Origin: Nemophila menziesii
Taxonomy: Eukaryota; Streptophyta; Magnoliopsida; Boraginales; Hydrophyllaceae
DNA: 64,000 bases
Assembly (NCBI GenBank): GCA_029959085.1
Contig: JARWIR010000036.1
Span: forward strand, 992,001 to 1,056,000
Direction: 5' to 3'
Position 1 is the first letter of the stretch, and every line of letters starts with the position of its first letter. Below, in pieces: positions 23,358 through 36,391 of this stretch. Made by a program: the position numbers and the translations under genes. The notes under the pieces were generated by a model. It was not told the DNA's origin. It ran no database searches and saw only the letters and a list, made by a program, of their open reading frames with translations.

Positions 23358-24978
23358 CGCATCTCCATTTAACGATTGAGATGGGATTTGTCTCATCATC
23401 AATTTTAGATAGAGGTGTAATTTGTCCCATCTCCGTTCTAAGAATGAGAAAATATTTGTTTCTTCTCTGATCTTAAGTTTGAATGAAATTTATCATATTT
23501 TTATTATAATACTGAGATGAAATTCGTCCCCTCTATGATTTGTCTCATCTCCATTATAAAATTGACATGAAATTTGTACCTTCTCCGAGGACTAGAGTAT
23601 GGACTGCTTTTTTGTACAATACTTAGCTTTATTTGAAAGTTAATATATTTATATATATACACAAAAGAAAGAAAGTGTTATACAAATTGGTGTTATACAA
23701 AGGACTTTATTTTATTTTCAGATTATTTTTTCTATTAAGGGATGAGGGGGCTAGGGTATGTTTTATCGTTTTTATAGTAGGGATTTGGGGTAAAAAAATT
23801 ATATTTTATCCCATCTACATTATAAGATTGGGATGAGATTTGTTTCATCTCTATTCAAAGATTGATATGAGATTTTTATGTCATTCCTACTGAAATGAGA
23901 TTTGTCCCATTAAAAATTTTGAGAATCCAATAATAGGAAGATAAGTATTTTTTATAAATTATTAATAATTTAATATGATAGTTTTCATCTATAATTTTTT
24001 TAAATATGATACATAAATTTGAGATTTAATCCACAATAATAAGAAATAAAAGTATCTTTGTAAATTGTGCATGTGAGATTTTTCCTACAAAAATTGAGAT
24101 GGAATTTTTTAGCTCTATGCTAAGTTTGAGAGAAGATTTGTCTTGTCTCTAATTTTAAAACTGAGAACGAGTTTGTCCCATCTTATTTCTACGATTGAGA
24201 TGGAATTTGTTTCATCTTCAAGTTTAGATAGAGATGGAATTTATCTTATCTCCATTCTAAGATTGAGATGAAATTTGTCACGTATCTAATAAAACTATGA
24301 TGGAATATGTTCCATTTTTATTCTAATACCAAGATGAGATTTGTCTCGTCTTCAATCTTAAGTCTGAGATAAAATTTATCTCATTTCTATTTTAAGAATG
24401 AGATTGAACCTATCCCTTTTCTTATTTGTCTCATTTCTATTATAAATTGCAATTGGATTTGTCCCTTCTCTAAAGACTAGAGTTTGGAGTGCTTTCTCGT
24501 ACAATACACAGTTTAAATGAAATATTTTGGTGTATATCTGGTGGGAAGACAATAGATCAATGAAGAACTCACTCTCAGGTAGCAAATAAGGGAAACTTAT
24601 TAAAAGGAAATTGAAGGATTCCATGTTGTTGTGAAATAAAAATAATAAGGAAATACCTTTAACAGTTGAAGTCTTTGATTTACATGATTCAAAAGTATCT
24701 CGAAATTATGTGTTATATTATGTGCACCACGGATTACTTTTATAACATCAGTTTGAAAATAGTTTTCAAACTTAATGACTACATAAACCAATCCCATTAC
24801 TGACTCATCATTTCTTTGCATATGAATTTATATTCAGTATATAATCTATTGAATTTGATGATATGTATATTGTTAACTTTCCTGTGTCAATCATTGTTGA
24901 TTCACTCGACTGATATGTATAATTCAACATAGAATGAATAATTTACAGTTATTAAAATTTAGATCTCACAAACATATC
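23249..24978 (+). repeat. Macrosatellite unit 3, right part with large internal deletion
   Basis: Block 1 (about 23,325-23,610) and a short TA/CA tract lead to a junction at about 23,678-23,700, where GTGTTATACAAA occurs twice. The sequence then jumps to the end of the T-rich tract and block 2 (about 23,810-24,500), omitting the TATA-like segment and all DUF724 exons. The normal tail runs to 24,978. Confidence 0.85.
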
Positions 24979-26198
24979 TTATTAAAATAGTTTTAAATTA
25001 TATAACACATTCATGAAACTTTTGTTGTATGAATAGAAGATTATAGCTTCTATGATATTAAAAATATATTATTATGTACATATAACTAGTTTTGGCATTT
25101 AAGGAAATTATAATAAACAATAATGATCAAATACTAAAAATGGATGTAATATTCTTACATATATAAGTAAAAATATACTTGTAATACTTTTGATAATAGT
25201 TATATATAAGAATAACGAAAGTTGTTCATCATGCGTACCTATTCCATATTCCAGTACTAGAAAGTCGTTTTGTACTTTTCTTTAAAAAAATTCACATAGT
25301 TATATATACTAATAAAGTGATTAAAATAAAGAAAATTATGGAAACATTAAACGTTTATACTCAATCCATACTTTTGTATACTATAAAGCTATTTTCTTTG
25401 TTTTCTTTGCAAAGATCTTGACCATTATTTTGATAATAGAATATCCACGCTATAGTATAAGCAAAACTAACGTTTTCACAAAAAAATTCATAGACTTTAA
25501 ATCAATTATAGATAAAGATTATTAAATTAAACTATAAATCACTTAATTTCTACACAGAAGTTGTATTCATTAACTCTAGATAACATTGAATGTAATACAT
25601 ACTCTACTTACCTAAGATGCGATATTATTAGCTATTCTCTTTGAGTTCTCTTTATCCTTCATGGTCTTCTAAAATGGGCCTGCGTAAAAAAAAGAAGCAA
25701 GCTGACCAAGGTTATTTGTTATAGTCTTTTTATTTTGGTTGGGTAACGATAATAAAATCAACAATGACATATGTCTTTAATTGCTGAAATAATTGTATAC
25801 GTTTTTATGGGTTGGGGACAATAAACCAAAAGGCTTAGCCATTAAAAAACAATCTTATTTATCATATATACAATAGATGGAGTCATATTTGTGTCATCCC
25901 CATTATATTATTTATATGTGATTTGTGTTATCCCTAATTATAAGATTGAGATTTAATTAGTCTCATCTCCATTTTATGATTGAGATGGAATTTGTCTCAT
26001 CATCAATTTTAGATCGAGATGTAATTCTGATCTTAAGTTTGAATGAAATTTGTCATATTTTTATTCTAAGATTGAGATGATAATCATCCCCTGATTTGTC
26101 CCATCTCCATTATAAAATTGAGATTAAATTAGTACCTTCTCCGAGGACTAGAGTATGGACTTCTTTTTTGTACAATACTTCGTTTTCTTTGAAAGTTC

Positions 26199-26237
<39 letters not shown>
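26199..26237. repeat. (TA)n-(CA)n compound microsatellite
   Basis: About 18 bp of AT followed by about 20 bp of AC at the block 1 terminus of unit 4. The CA part is the longest among the units. Confidence 0.9.
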
Positions 26238-26238
<1 letters not shown>

Positions 26239-27956
26239 ACAAGAAAGAAAGTGTTATACAATTGACATCAAAGAAATAAAAAATCACTTATCGTGGAAAT
26301 CCACATAAGAGGCAAATGATTATGTTTTGATCATATCCAAGTAAGGGATACCAATCACACAAATTTAGAAGAGTATTGATAAGCTAAAATAAATAGTCGA
26401 TATTTGATCAACCACGAGAAGTCCCACTTAGAAAAAAAATTCATGACCACCAAGTCGAGGGTAATATGTATTTCCGAGGATAGAGGAGTACCAAACTTTC
26501 CTGAGGACATATATACCAAAGAAATAATGCTGCACATGCAACTAACATGTGAGAGTAGCGTCTTGCTACACATGAAGAATCAATTACGGCAGTTGTGAAC
26601 TCACCTTGTCTAAAGTGCACACCCAGCCACATGCGTGCACCCAAAACATTTTATAAATACCATATCTACTCCCGAATAGGGTACATTCTCTTTCTTTTAT
26701 AATTGATGTGGTTACTATATAGTATACAAACCTCTGTAACTCCTCGAGACATAAGAATATCTTAGCATGAGTATCGGAGTGCGATCAGAGTGCACCTCCC
26801 TTTGGACCTGACCTAGTGTCTAGATTCATGAAGTTGTATGTATATAGTGGGTGCCCCGACAATGATAAGGAAGCGCTTTGTAATGGTGATCAATAACCAG
26901 GCCTAGATCTTAACTTTTTGATATATGGGTCGGGTGTATATTCGAGCTCGAAAAATAGGAAAGAGTGTTGGGATAAATGTGAAAAATAAGGAGAATATAG
27001 CAATTAATGCCCGAAATTGGAAAAAAATATTATCAACAATGGTAACCTAGTGAAAGAGTTGGGTATAAAGGGAATGATATAGAGTATGTGGCAATGATAC
27101 CAAGACCTGAGATTAGACCCGTTATGAACTCCTAATGACAAAATAAAAGAAAATCAAAGTTAATGAAGTGTGCGGTCGAGATACAACGACGGTCATTACT
27201 TATATTTCAGAAATGTTTTATCAATAATAATTTTTTGTAAATAATCACTTAATGAATAAGGAAGGGTTAAAATTAATTTAAAATTTAGACAAGATGTTAT
27301 AAAATTTTTGTTGGGCCAGTAAAATGTTTAGCTAGTATGGTTCTTTTATTTACTTACATATGGGCTAATCTTAATTCTTTGGGCTAAAAGTTTACTTAAC
27401 CCTATAAATTACTTAGTTTATTTGAATAAAACACTAACCCAGCTTCATTTAGATATATCATCACACTAATATCTCTTCCAACATCAAAAGACAATTCATA
27501 GGCTGCAACCACAAGCAATCATTATCTCAGTTTCATCTCTTAACATATTTTTTTATTATGTTTCTTTAGTAAAGAACATGGCCGTCTAGATCTCAGATCT
27601 CCTTGAAAAGTGATTTTTTTAATTTCTTACCTCAGATCTCTTTGAAAAAAACGCTATTTTATTTAGTATCTTAGATGTTGGCCATGATATTTCAATTAAA
27701 CTTTCAACAACAATGGTATTTTTTTCAATTCTTAATTTTTTTGTTAATAACATATTTTTTTAGCAAAATCTCAATTTTAATAAATATTACATATTTTTTC
27801 AGTTCATGTTTACTTTTACAATTAGAAAAATATTTAGACTTTGAAATAATATTGAAACGGGAAATTAAGAATTTTTATCAAGAAAAAATAGTGTCAAATA
27901 AGATGTTATAGAGGTTATGATTGTAGATGTTTGTGATTCCTTTGGTTTCCAGTTAG

Positions 27957-28525
27957 GAGGTGGAGAGATCATCCTTAAGAGAAAAAAAGAAAGGCCAGTA
28001 AAGGTACCAATAAAGTGTCTAGAATATTGATAATAGGTATAAACATAAACTCCTCATATAATGGACATTTTTGTGGTGGATTTATAGAGTAACTATCAAT
28101 ACAATTTTGTTTGTAGATTCTACCAACATAAGAGCTGATGAAATGATGGATAACACACCACTTTAAATGTGGTTTAAAGAGAAAATGCATGAGGGTACAC
28201 TTAACCGTAAGCATTAAAGTTATGAGTTGGTTAATACTTTCTCCTCCGTTTTTTTTGGTTAATAATACTTTTTATTATATTTCTCCCAGCAAGTAAATAG
28301 GTGGGGCCATAGAAGGTTTGTGAAGAACATGACACTGTGGGCAACCTTTGAAGAAATGGATATGTTTAACAAGTTGTCATAGAAGCCTCATTTCATACCT
28401 CTGTTAAAGTACAAAGAACTTAAGGCTTAGCTATTAGGAGTATGGTGACTTTTGTAGTTTAAATTTCTATAACACTTGAATTACCCAAGAAAAAAAAAGA
28501 GGTTCAAGGAAAACGAGAAACATAA
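27957..28525 (+). pseudogene. DUF724-family pseudogene, unit 4 copy
   Basis: Exon A 27,957-28,036, exon B 28,117 to about 28,206 and exon C 28,294-28,525. Exon A has lost one base near its 3' end (GAATATTGATAATAG). Exon C is open through the MTLWATFEEMD-like start and then stops at TAG, where other copies encode the Q of MPQ. It has also lost bases within the KEIDREG motif. The shared exon B stop is present. This is among the most decayed copies. Confidence 0.55.
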
Positions 28526-29151
28526 GTTCAAGTATAACATAAGGTTTGACCGATAAATAGTTGTTCTAGTGGTTCGAAATTTCTACAATTATCTCAAAGC
28601 TTACCCGATTCAAAGGCCTCTCCAATGTAATAAGAAATAATATATATATATAAATATATTATTTCTCTCATTATATAGTTTTATCAATATCTTTGATCTA
28701 TAATTCATGTAATAACTAGTAGGTGCATAATAATTTTAGAGACAATTCTCACTTAAATTAATAAAAAAACATCAATTTCCCATTTAACTCAAACATTATT
28801 ATAAATGTAAAAGTTACCAACATACCCTTCTAACTATTCAATTATTAGTAACTATATTAATTAATTAAAAAAACAGAAGCAAATATAAAATATTTTTTTA
28901 CCAACGAAGGTTTTGAAGGGAATTTTCTATATTTTTTCTTTTCCAAAAGGGGCACGGGACAAAATTGTTTTATCCAGCAACTGTGAAAATTTATTTCTCG
29001 GGTTTTTTTTAGAAAGAGGGACCCTAGACGAGGGAATTTTTATATTAGCAATTTTTTATTTCTTTTCGAAAGGGATATTTTTTTCTGCGCTTAAGGAGGC
29101 AAATTTTTCTTTTCAACGTGTTACATTTTCAGAGGGGAAGGGACAAATTTG

Positions 29152-32100
29152 ATAATTGCTTAAATAATTGTATGAGTTTTTATCGTTCGGTAACCAAAAG
29201 GCTTAGCCGTTAAAAAACAATCTTATTAATCATATATGCAATATATGGAGTCATATTTGTGACATCTCCATTATATTACTGATATGTGATTTGTGTTATC
29301 TCTAATTAAAAGATTGCAATTGATTTAGTCTCATCTCCATTTTACGATTAAGATGGAATTTGTCTCATCATCAATTTCAGATCGAGGTGTAATTTGTCCC
29401 ATCTCCATTCTAAGACTGAGAAGAGATTTGTTTCATCTCCGATCTTAACTTTGAATGAAATTTGTCATACTTTTTATTCTAAGATTGAAATGACATTTGT
29501 CCCCTCTCTTATTTGTCTCATCTCCATTATAAAATTTAGATGAAATTTGTACCTTCTCTAAGGACTAGAGTATGGACTGCATTTTTGTACAATACTTAAT
29601 TTTATTTGAAAGTTCATATATATATATACACACAACAAAGAAAGTGTTATACAATTGACATCAAATAAATATAGAATCACTTATCTTGGAAAACCACATA
29701 AGAGGCAAATGAATCCATTTTGATCATATCCAAGTAAGGGATACCAATGACACAAATTCAGAAGAGTATTAATAAGCTAAAATAAATAGTCGATACATGA
29801 TCAACCACGAGAAAACCCACGTAGCAAAAAAAAGACATAACCACCAAGTCGAGGGTAATATGTAGTTGTCGAGGATAGAGGAGTACCAAAGTTACATGAG
29901 GACATATATTCCAAAGGAATAATGCTGCAAATGCAACTAACATGTGAGAGTACCGTTTTGCTACACATAAAGAATCATTTACGGCAATGGCCTTGTCTAA
30001 AGTGCACACCCAACCACATGCGTGCACCCACAATATTTTATAAATACCATATCTACTCCCGAATAGGGTACATTCTATCTTTCTTTTATAATTGATGTGG
30101 TTACTATATAGTCTACACACCTTTGTAACTCCTCGGGTCATAAGAATATGTTATCATGAGTATCGGAGTGCTATCAGGAGTGTACCTCCCTTTGGACCAG
30201 ACCTAGTGTCTAGATTCATGAAGTTGTATGTATGTAGTGGGTGCCTCGACAATGATAAGAAAGAGCTTTGTAATGGTGATCTATAACCAGGACTAGATCT
30301 TAACTTTGTGATATATGAGCCCAAAAAATGAGAAAGAGTGTTGTGATAAATGTGAAAAAGAGAGAGAATATAGCAAATAATGCCCGAAATTGGGTAAAAA
30401 TATTATCAACAATGGTAACCTAGTGAAAGAGTTGGGTATAAAGGGAATGATATATAGTATGTTACAATGATACCAAGACGTGAGATTAGACCCGTTATGA
30501 ACTCCTAATGACAAAATAAAAGAAAAACAAAATTAAGGAAGTGCGCGGCCGCCGTGATACAACCACTGTCATTACCTATATTTTATCAATGTTTTATCAA
30601 TAATAATTTTTTACAAATAATCACTTAATGAATAAGGACAGATTACAATTAATTTAAAATTTGGAGAAGATGTTATAAAATTTTGGTTGGGCCAGAAAAA
30701 TGTTTCGCTAGTATGATTCTTTTATTTACTTATGTATGGGCTAATCTTAACTCCTTGGGCTGATATTTTACTTGACCCTATAAATTACTTAGTTTATTTG
30801 AATCAAACCCTAAACAATTTCATTTAGATATATTATCACACTAATTTCTCTTCAAACATCAAAAGACTATTCACAGGCGGCAAGCACAAGCAATCATTAT
30901 CTCAGTATCATCTCTTAACCGGTTTTTTTTATTATGTTTCTTAAGTAGAGAAACGTGGCAGTCTAGATCTCAGATCTCCGTGAAAAGTGTTTTTCTTAAT
31001 TTCTTACCTTAGATCTTCTTGAAAAAAACTATTTTATTTAGTATCTTAGATCGTTGGCCATGATGGTATTTTTTCAATTCGTAATTTTTAATTAATAACA
31101 CATGTTTTTTTAGCAGAAACTCAATTTTAATAAATACTACATATTTTTCATTTCATGTTTATTTTTTCAATTTGAAAACTATTTAGAATTAGAAATAAGA
31201 TTAAAATAGGAAATTAATTATTTTTATAAAGAAACAATAGTGTCAAATAAGCTTTAATAGAGCTTATGATTGTAATTTTGATGTTTGTGATTCCTTTAAT
31301 TTCCAGTTAGGAGGTGGAGAGATCATCCTGAAGAGAAAAAGAGAAAGGCCAATGAAGGTACTAATAAAGTGTCTAGAATATTTGATAATAGGTGAAAACA
31401 TAAACTTCTGATATAGTGGACATTTTTGTGGTGGATTTATTGAGTAACTATCAATACAATTTTGTTTGTAGATTCTACCGACATTAGAGCTGATGAAATG
31501 ATGGATAACAAACCACTTTAAATGTGGATTAAAGAGAAAATGCACGAGGGTACTACTACAAGTAAGAATTAATGCTATGAGTTGGTTAATACTTTTTCCT
31601 TGTTTTTTTGTTAATAATACTTTTTATTATATTTCTCCCAGCAAGTAAATAGGTGGGGGCATAGAAGGTTTGTGAAGAACATGGCACTGTGCGCAACCTG
31701 TGAAGAAATGGATGTGTTTAAAAAGATGCCGCAGAAACCTCATTTCACGTCTCCCTTAAAGTACAAAGAAATTGATCGTGAAGGCTTAGCTATTGGGAGT
31801 ATGGTGACTTTTGCAGTTTAAATTTCTATAACACTTGAATTAACCAAGGAAAAAAAAGATGTTCAAGGAAAACGAGAAACATAAATTCAAGTATAATATA
31901 AGGATTTACCGGTTGATAGTTGTTCTAGTGGTTCGAAGTTTCTACAATTATCTCAAAGTTTACCTGATTCAAAGGCCTCCCCAATGTAATAAGAAATATT
32001 ATATATATTATTTCTCTCATTATATAGTTTTGTCAATATCTTTGGTCTATAATTCATGTAATAACTAGTAGGTACATAATGATTTTAGAGAAAATTCTCA

Positions 32101-32944
32101 CTTAAATTATTAAAAAACATCAATTTCCCATTTAAATCAAACATTATTATAAATGTAAAAGTTACCAACATACCCTTCTAACTATTAAATAGTAACTATA
32201 TTTATTAATTAACAAGACAGTTCACCGATATTTTTTACAATCAATTAATAGTGACTGTATTAATTAATTAAAAAAACAAAAGCAAATATCAAATATATTT
32301 TTACCAACGAAGGTTTTGAGAGAATTTTTAAAATTTTTTCTTTTCCAAAAAGGGGCACAGGACAAATTTTTTTAATCCAGCAGCTTTGGAAATTTATTTC
32401 TCGGTTATTCTTTTCCGAAAGAGGGGTCCTAGATGAGGGAATTTTTATATTAGCAATTTTTATTTCTTTTCGAAAGCGATATTTATTTTTTTGACTTCTT
32501 TTCTTAAGAAGGCAGGTTTTTCATTTCAAACGTGGACAAATTTTATAATTTTTTTTCAAGTACTGATGTAATTTTTTTAGATTTTTAGATTTTTGATTTT
32601 TTCGGGGGGCCAGTTGGAATTTTTATTATAATTTATTTCTTTTCAAGCGAGAAGTGGGGGACTTTATTTTTTTTAGATTTTTTTTAAGGGATGAGGAGGG
32701 TTAGGGAAACTTTTATCATTATTTATTTTTAGTAGGGGTTGGGGTAAAAAAATTAAATTTTATTCCATCTACATTTTAATATTGGGATGATATTTGTGCC
32801 CTCTCTATTCAAAGACTGAGATGAGATTTTCATGTCAGTCCTACTGAGATGGGATTTGTCCCATTAAAACTTTTGAGAATCCAATAATAGGAAGATAAGC
32901 ATTTTTTGATAAATTATTAATAATTTAATATGATAGTTTTCATC
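29152..32944 (+). repeat. Macrosatellite unit 5 (leader and tail missing)
   Basis: Starts inside the leader, then has block 1 (about 29,290-29,580), a short TA/CA tract, the TATA-like segment, DUF724 exons, the T-rich tract and only the start of block 2. It ends at about 32,944 in TTTTCATCT, where a templated junction connects to a second run of DUF724 sequence. Confidence 0.85.
31311..31884 (+). pseudogene. DUF724-family pseudogene, unit 5 copy
   Basis: Exon A 31,311-31,391, exon B 31,472-31,561 and exon C 31,646-31,884. Exon A retains KRKRERP. Exon C is open up to GTT-TAA after the SMVTF block, but the conserved W after MAL is changed to C (TGC). The donor after exon A is GTGAAA, as in unit 6, rather than GTAAAA, linking units 5 and 6 as close relatives. 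Confidence 0.6.
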
Positions 32945-32995
32945 TCAAAGATAAATTCAAGTATAACATAAATAGGTGAAAAAGAGAGCTTATGA
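32945..32995 (+). other. Templated-filler junction between units 5 and 6
   Basis: Between the truncated block 2 and AGCTTATGATT lie two short patches copied from elsewhere in the unit. ATAAATTCAAGTATAACATA is identical to the end of DUF724 exon C (about 33,601). AATAGGTGAAAA is identical to the exon A donor region (about 33,104). The arrangement looks like repair by repeated template switching. Confidence 0.7.
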
Positions 32996-35346
32996 TTATA
33001 ATTTTGATGTTTGTGATTCCAGTTAGGAGGTGGAGAGATCATCCAGAAGAGAAAAAGAGAAAGGCCAATGAAGGTACTAATAAACTGTCTAGAATATTTG
33101 ATAATAGGTGAAAACATAAACTTCTGATATAGTGGACATTTTTGTGGTGGATTTATTGAGTAACTATCAATACAATTTTGTTTGTAGATCCTACCGACAT
33201 TAGAGCTGATGAAATGATGGATAACGAACCACTTTAAATGTGGTTGAAAGAGAAAATGCACGAGGGTACTATAATACAAGTAAGCATTAAAGCTATAAGT
33301 TAGTTAATACTTTTTCCTCCATTTTTTTGGTTAATAATACATTTTATTATATTACTCCCACCAAGTAAATAGGTGGGGGCATAGAAAGTTTGTGAAGAAC
33401 ATGGCACTGTGGGCAAGCTTTGAAGAAATGGACGTGCTTAAAAAGATGCCACAGAAGCCTCATTTCATGCCTCTGTTAAAGTACAAAGAAATCGATCGTG
33501 AAGACTTAGGTATTGGGAGTATGGTGACTGTTGCAGTTCAAATTTCTATAACACTTGAATTACCCAAGGAAAAAAAAGATGTTCAAGGAAAACGAGAAAC
33601 ATAAATTCAAGTATAACATAGGGGTTCACCGGTCAATAGTTGTTCTAGTGGTTCGAAATTTCTACAATTATCTCAAAGCTTACCCGATTCAAAGGCCTCT
33701 CCAATGTAATAAGAAAAAATATATATTATTTCTCTCATTATATATTTTTGTCAATATCTTGGGTCTATAATTCATGTAATAACTAGTAGGTACATAATAT
33801 TTTTAGAGACAATTCTCACTTAAATTATTAAAAAACATCAATTTCCCATTTAAATCAAACATTATTATAAATGTAAAAGTTACCAACATACCCTTCTAAC
33901 TATTAAATAGTAACTATATTAATTAATTAACAAGACAGCTCACCGATATTTTCTACAATCAATTAATAATAAATATATTAATTAATTAAAAAATAAAAGC
34001 AAATATAATATTTTTTTTTACCAACGAAGGTTTTGAGGGAATTTTTAGAATTTTTTCTTTTCCAAAAAAGGTAACCTGACAAATTTTTTGTTCCAGCAGA
34101 TGTGGAAATTTATTTCTCGGGTTTTTCTTTTTCGAAAGAGGGGTCCTACATGAGGGAATTTTTATATTAGCAATTTTTATTTCTTTTCGAAGGGGATATT
34201 TATTTATTTTGATTTGCTTCTTTTAAGGAGGCAAATTTTTTGTTTCAATGTATTACCTTTTAAGCGAGGAAGGGACAAATTTTATATTTTTTTCGTTTTT
34301 AGATTTTTTATTTTTTCTGGGGGCTAGTGGGAAAAATATTTTTTTATAATTTTTTTCTTTTCAAGCGAGAAGTTGGGGACTTTTTTTTAGATTATTTTTT
34401 TTTTCTTTTAAGGGATGAGGGGGGCTAGGGCAACTTTTATCATATTTTTTCTTTTTTAGTAGGGGTTGGGGTAAAAAAAAATTTTATCCCATCTACATTA
34501 TAAGATTTGGATGAGATTTGTGTCATTTCTATTAAAAGATTGAGATGAGATTTCATGTCAGTCCTACTGAGATGGGATTTGTCCCATTAAAATTTTTGAG
34601 AATCCAGTAATAGGAAGATAAGCGATTTTTGATAAATTATTAATTATTTAATATGACAGATTTTATCTATAATTTTTTTTAAATATGATACATAAATTTG
34701 AGATTTAATCCACAATAAATAAGAGGTAGAAGTATCTTTGTAAATTATGCATGTAGTGAGATTTATCCTACAAAAATTGAGATGGAATTTTTAAACTCTA
34801 CGCTACGTTTGAGATAAGATTTGTCTCGTCTCTAATATTAAAACTGAGAAAGAGTTTGTCCTATCTTCTTTCTACCATTGAGATGGAATCTGTCTCATCT
34901 TCAAGTTTAGATTGAGATGGAATTTATCTTATCTCAATTCTAAGATTGAGATGAAATTTGTCACGTATCTAATTTATAACTATGATGGAATATGTTTTAT
35001 TTTTATTCTTATAACAAGATGAGATTTGTCTCGTCTTCAATCTTAAGTCTGAGATAACATTATCTCATTTCCATTTTAAGATTGAGATTGGACCTATCCC
35101 CTCTCTTATTTGTCTAATTTATATTATAAATTGCGATTAGATTTGTCCCTTCTCTAAAGACTAATGTTTGGAGTGCTTTTTTGTGCAATACATAGTTTAA
35201 ATGAAATATTTTTGTGTATATCTGGTGGGTAGACATATATCAGTGAAAGAACTCACTCTCAGGTAGAAACTAAGGGAAGCTTATTGAAATGAAATTGAAA
35301 GATTCCATGTTGCTGTGAAATAAAACAAAATTAAGGAAATACCCTT
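32996..35346 (+). repeat. Macrosatellite unit 6 (DUF724 exons to tail)
   Basis: A partial copy starting about 30 bp before DUF724 exon A. It continues through the exons, T-rich tract, block 2 (about 34,490-35,190) and the start of the tail. It breaks at AAATACCCTTAA, where a retroelement cluster begins. Confidence 0.85.
33027..33604 (+). pseudogene. DUF724-family pseudogene, best preserved copy
   Basis: Exon A 33,027-33,107, exon B 33,188-33,279 and exon C 33,366-33,604. Exon C is open for its whole length, from RWGHRRFVKN through WASFEEMDVLKKMPQKPHF, KYKEIDRE and GSMVTV, to a TAA at 33,602. At the GTT-TAA stop of other copies it reads CAA. The W, F-E-E-M, MPQxPHFxPL and GxMVT spacing matches the start of the plant DUF724 domain, but the family usually continues about 100 more residues. 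Exon B still has the array-wide TAA, so a normal spliced product would be cut short. Function is unknown. A short exon C peptide starting at the internal ATG is possible but unsupported. Confidence 0.65.
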
Positions 35347-36056
35347 AAAAAATTCAGGATGAAACTGCCCTGAAATTCATATCAATTGAGGAAAAATTCA
35401 CATCAATTGATGGCAGACTCACAAACCTAGAAAACAAAGTTGGAACATTACAAAATACAGTTGAAACATTTTATAAATTACTCCAAAAAAGTTCTCATCA
35501 AATAAAGTCGCCTGATACGTCAGTGTTTCTGCAAAAAGATTCATGTTCATCAACAAACTCCAATTCATCAAATGATTTTTCAAAAGTGGATACTTACTCA
35601 ACATCAAATGTATATTCTACAGCGATGCCTGGATTCGTACATAGTCCTCACAATGTTTTGGAGAATCAAAAAACTTTGGTACCTTTTGTTAAAAAGAATG
35701 AACAATCATTGGAGAATCAAGAAACTGTTGTACCTCTTGTTAAAAAGAATGAGCAATCATTCACTAGTGAAGGCAAGCAATCCAACAATTATATGAACAG
35801 AATGTTGGAAAATATTTATCTAGGAGTTATGATGGATATGGAGGTCAAACATATAAAATTATTCATTTTTCAAAAAAAAAAATTGGGAATAGTAAATATT
35901 TTTCCAGTTTTTCTTCTTTTGTACGATAAAATTTGGATCAACTTTAACATAGGTATAGAAACATTTATTGTCTTGAACCTTGAGGACAAGGTTCTTTCTG
36001 AAGAGAAAGGTGATGTAATGATTAATGTGATAAAAAAACAATTAAGTAGTCATCTT
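35347..36056 (+). mobile_element. Inverted internal copy of the LTR-element cluster
   Basis: Plus-strand copy of the internal region found twice on the minus strand to its right. It runs from an AAATTC-AGGATGAAA segment through a coiled-coil-like gag start (IDGRLTNLENKVGTLQ, then SVFLQKDSC) to a pol-end-like LEDKVLSE. The first ~23 bp of the LTR follow at 36,013 (TGTAATGATTAATG). After ~20 bp of unmatched sequence it meets the minus-strand copies head-on. One frame is open at 35,523-36,119. Confidence 0.65.
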
Positions 36057-36076
36057 TCACTGAGAGCACCAAAATT

Positions 36077-36391
36077 TGTAATGAATTTGGATGAACAAGC
36101 ATATTTTATTGATCAATAATGTATGTACAAGGATAATGAATGAATTACAGGAATAGAAAAGACTAATTAAACTAAATAAACTAAACTTAAAGACAATATT
36201 TCTTTTTCTGGATTCCCTATGTTGTATTCATATGGATCTATATATAGATCATATGCTAACGGTAACCTAGAATGGTTATCATTCTTGTTGTCATTCTTGG
36301 GCTTATATGTGGCTTTGGATCCTTCATGGGCATCCACGTATCTGTATCTGATCTACTTCCATATATTTCTTTTATCACATTAATCATTACA
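36077..36391 (-). repeat. Compact LTR, copy 1 (315 bp)
   Basis: On the minus strand it begins TGTAATGATTAATG and ends with a variant of CATTACA (here TTCATTACA), giving TGTAATG/CATTACA termini. It contains the palindrome GATCTATATATAGATC, which includes a TATA-like core. PBS-like GGTGCTCTCA follows the LTR end on the minus strand. Confidence 0.75.

Larger units (their letters stand above)
24979..29151 (+). repeat. Macrosatellite unit 4, truncated on the right
   Basis: Regular from the leader through block 1 (about 25,925-26,160, shorter than others), the TA/CA tract, TATA-like segment and DUF724 exons to the T-rich tract. At about 29,150 it joins in mid-tract (GACAAATTTGATAATT) to the late leader of the next unit, losing block 2, the tail and the first ~780 bp of unit 5. 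Confidence 0.85.

Noticed and set aside
29758..30141. Minus-strand 127-codon frame with a recurring SHMLVAFAALFLWNICP segment, also seen in the other units
   Set aside because: It recurs only because the unit is duplicated. Its ends differ in every unit, there is no family resemblance or splice logic, and it overlaps the TATA/PBS-like segment on the other strand.
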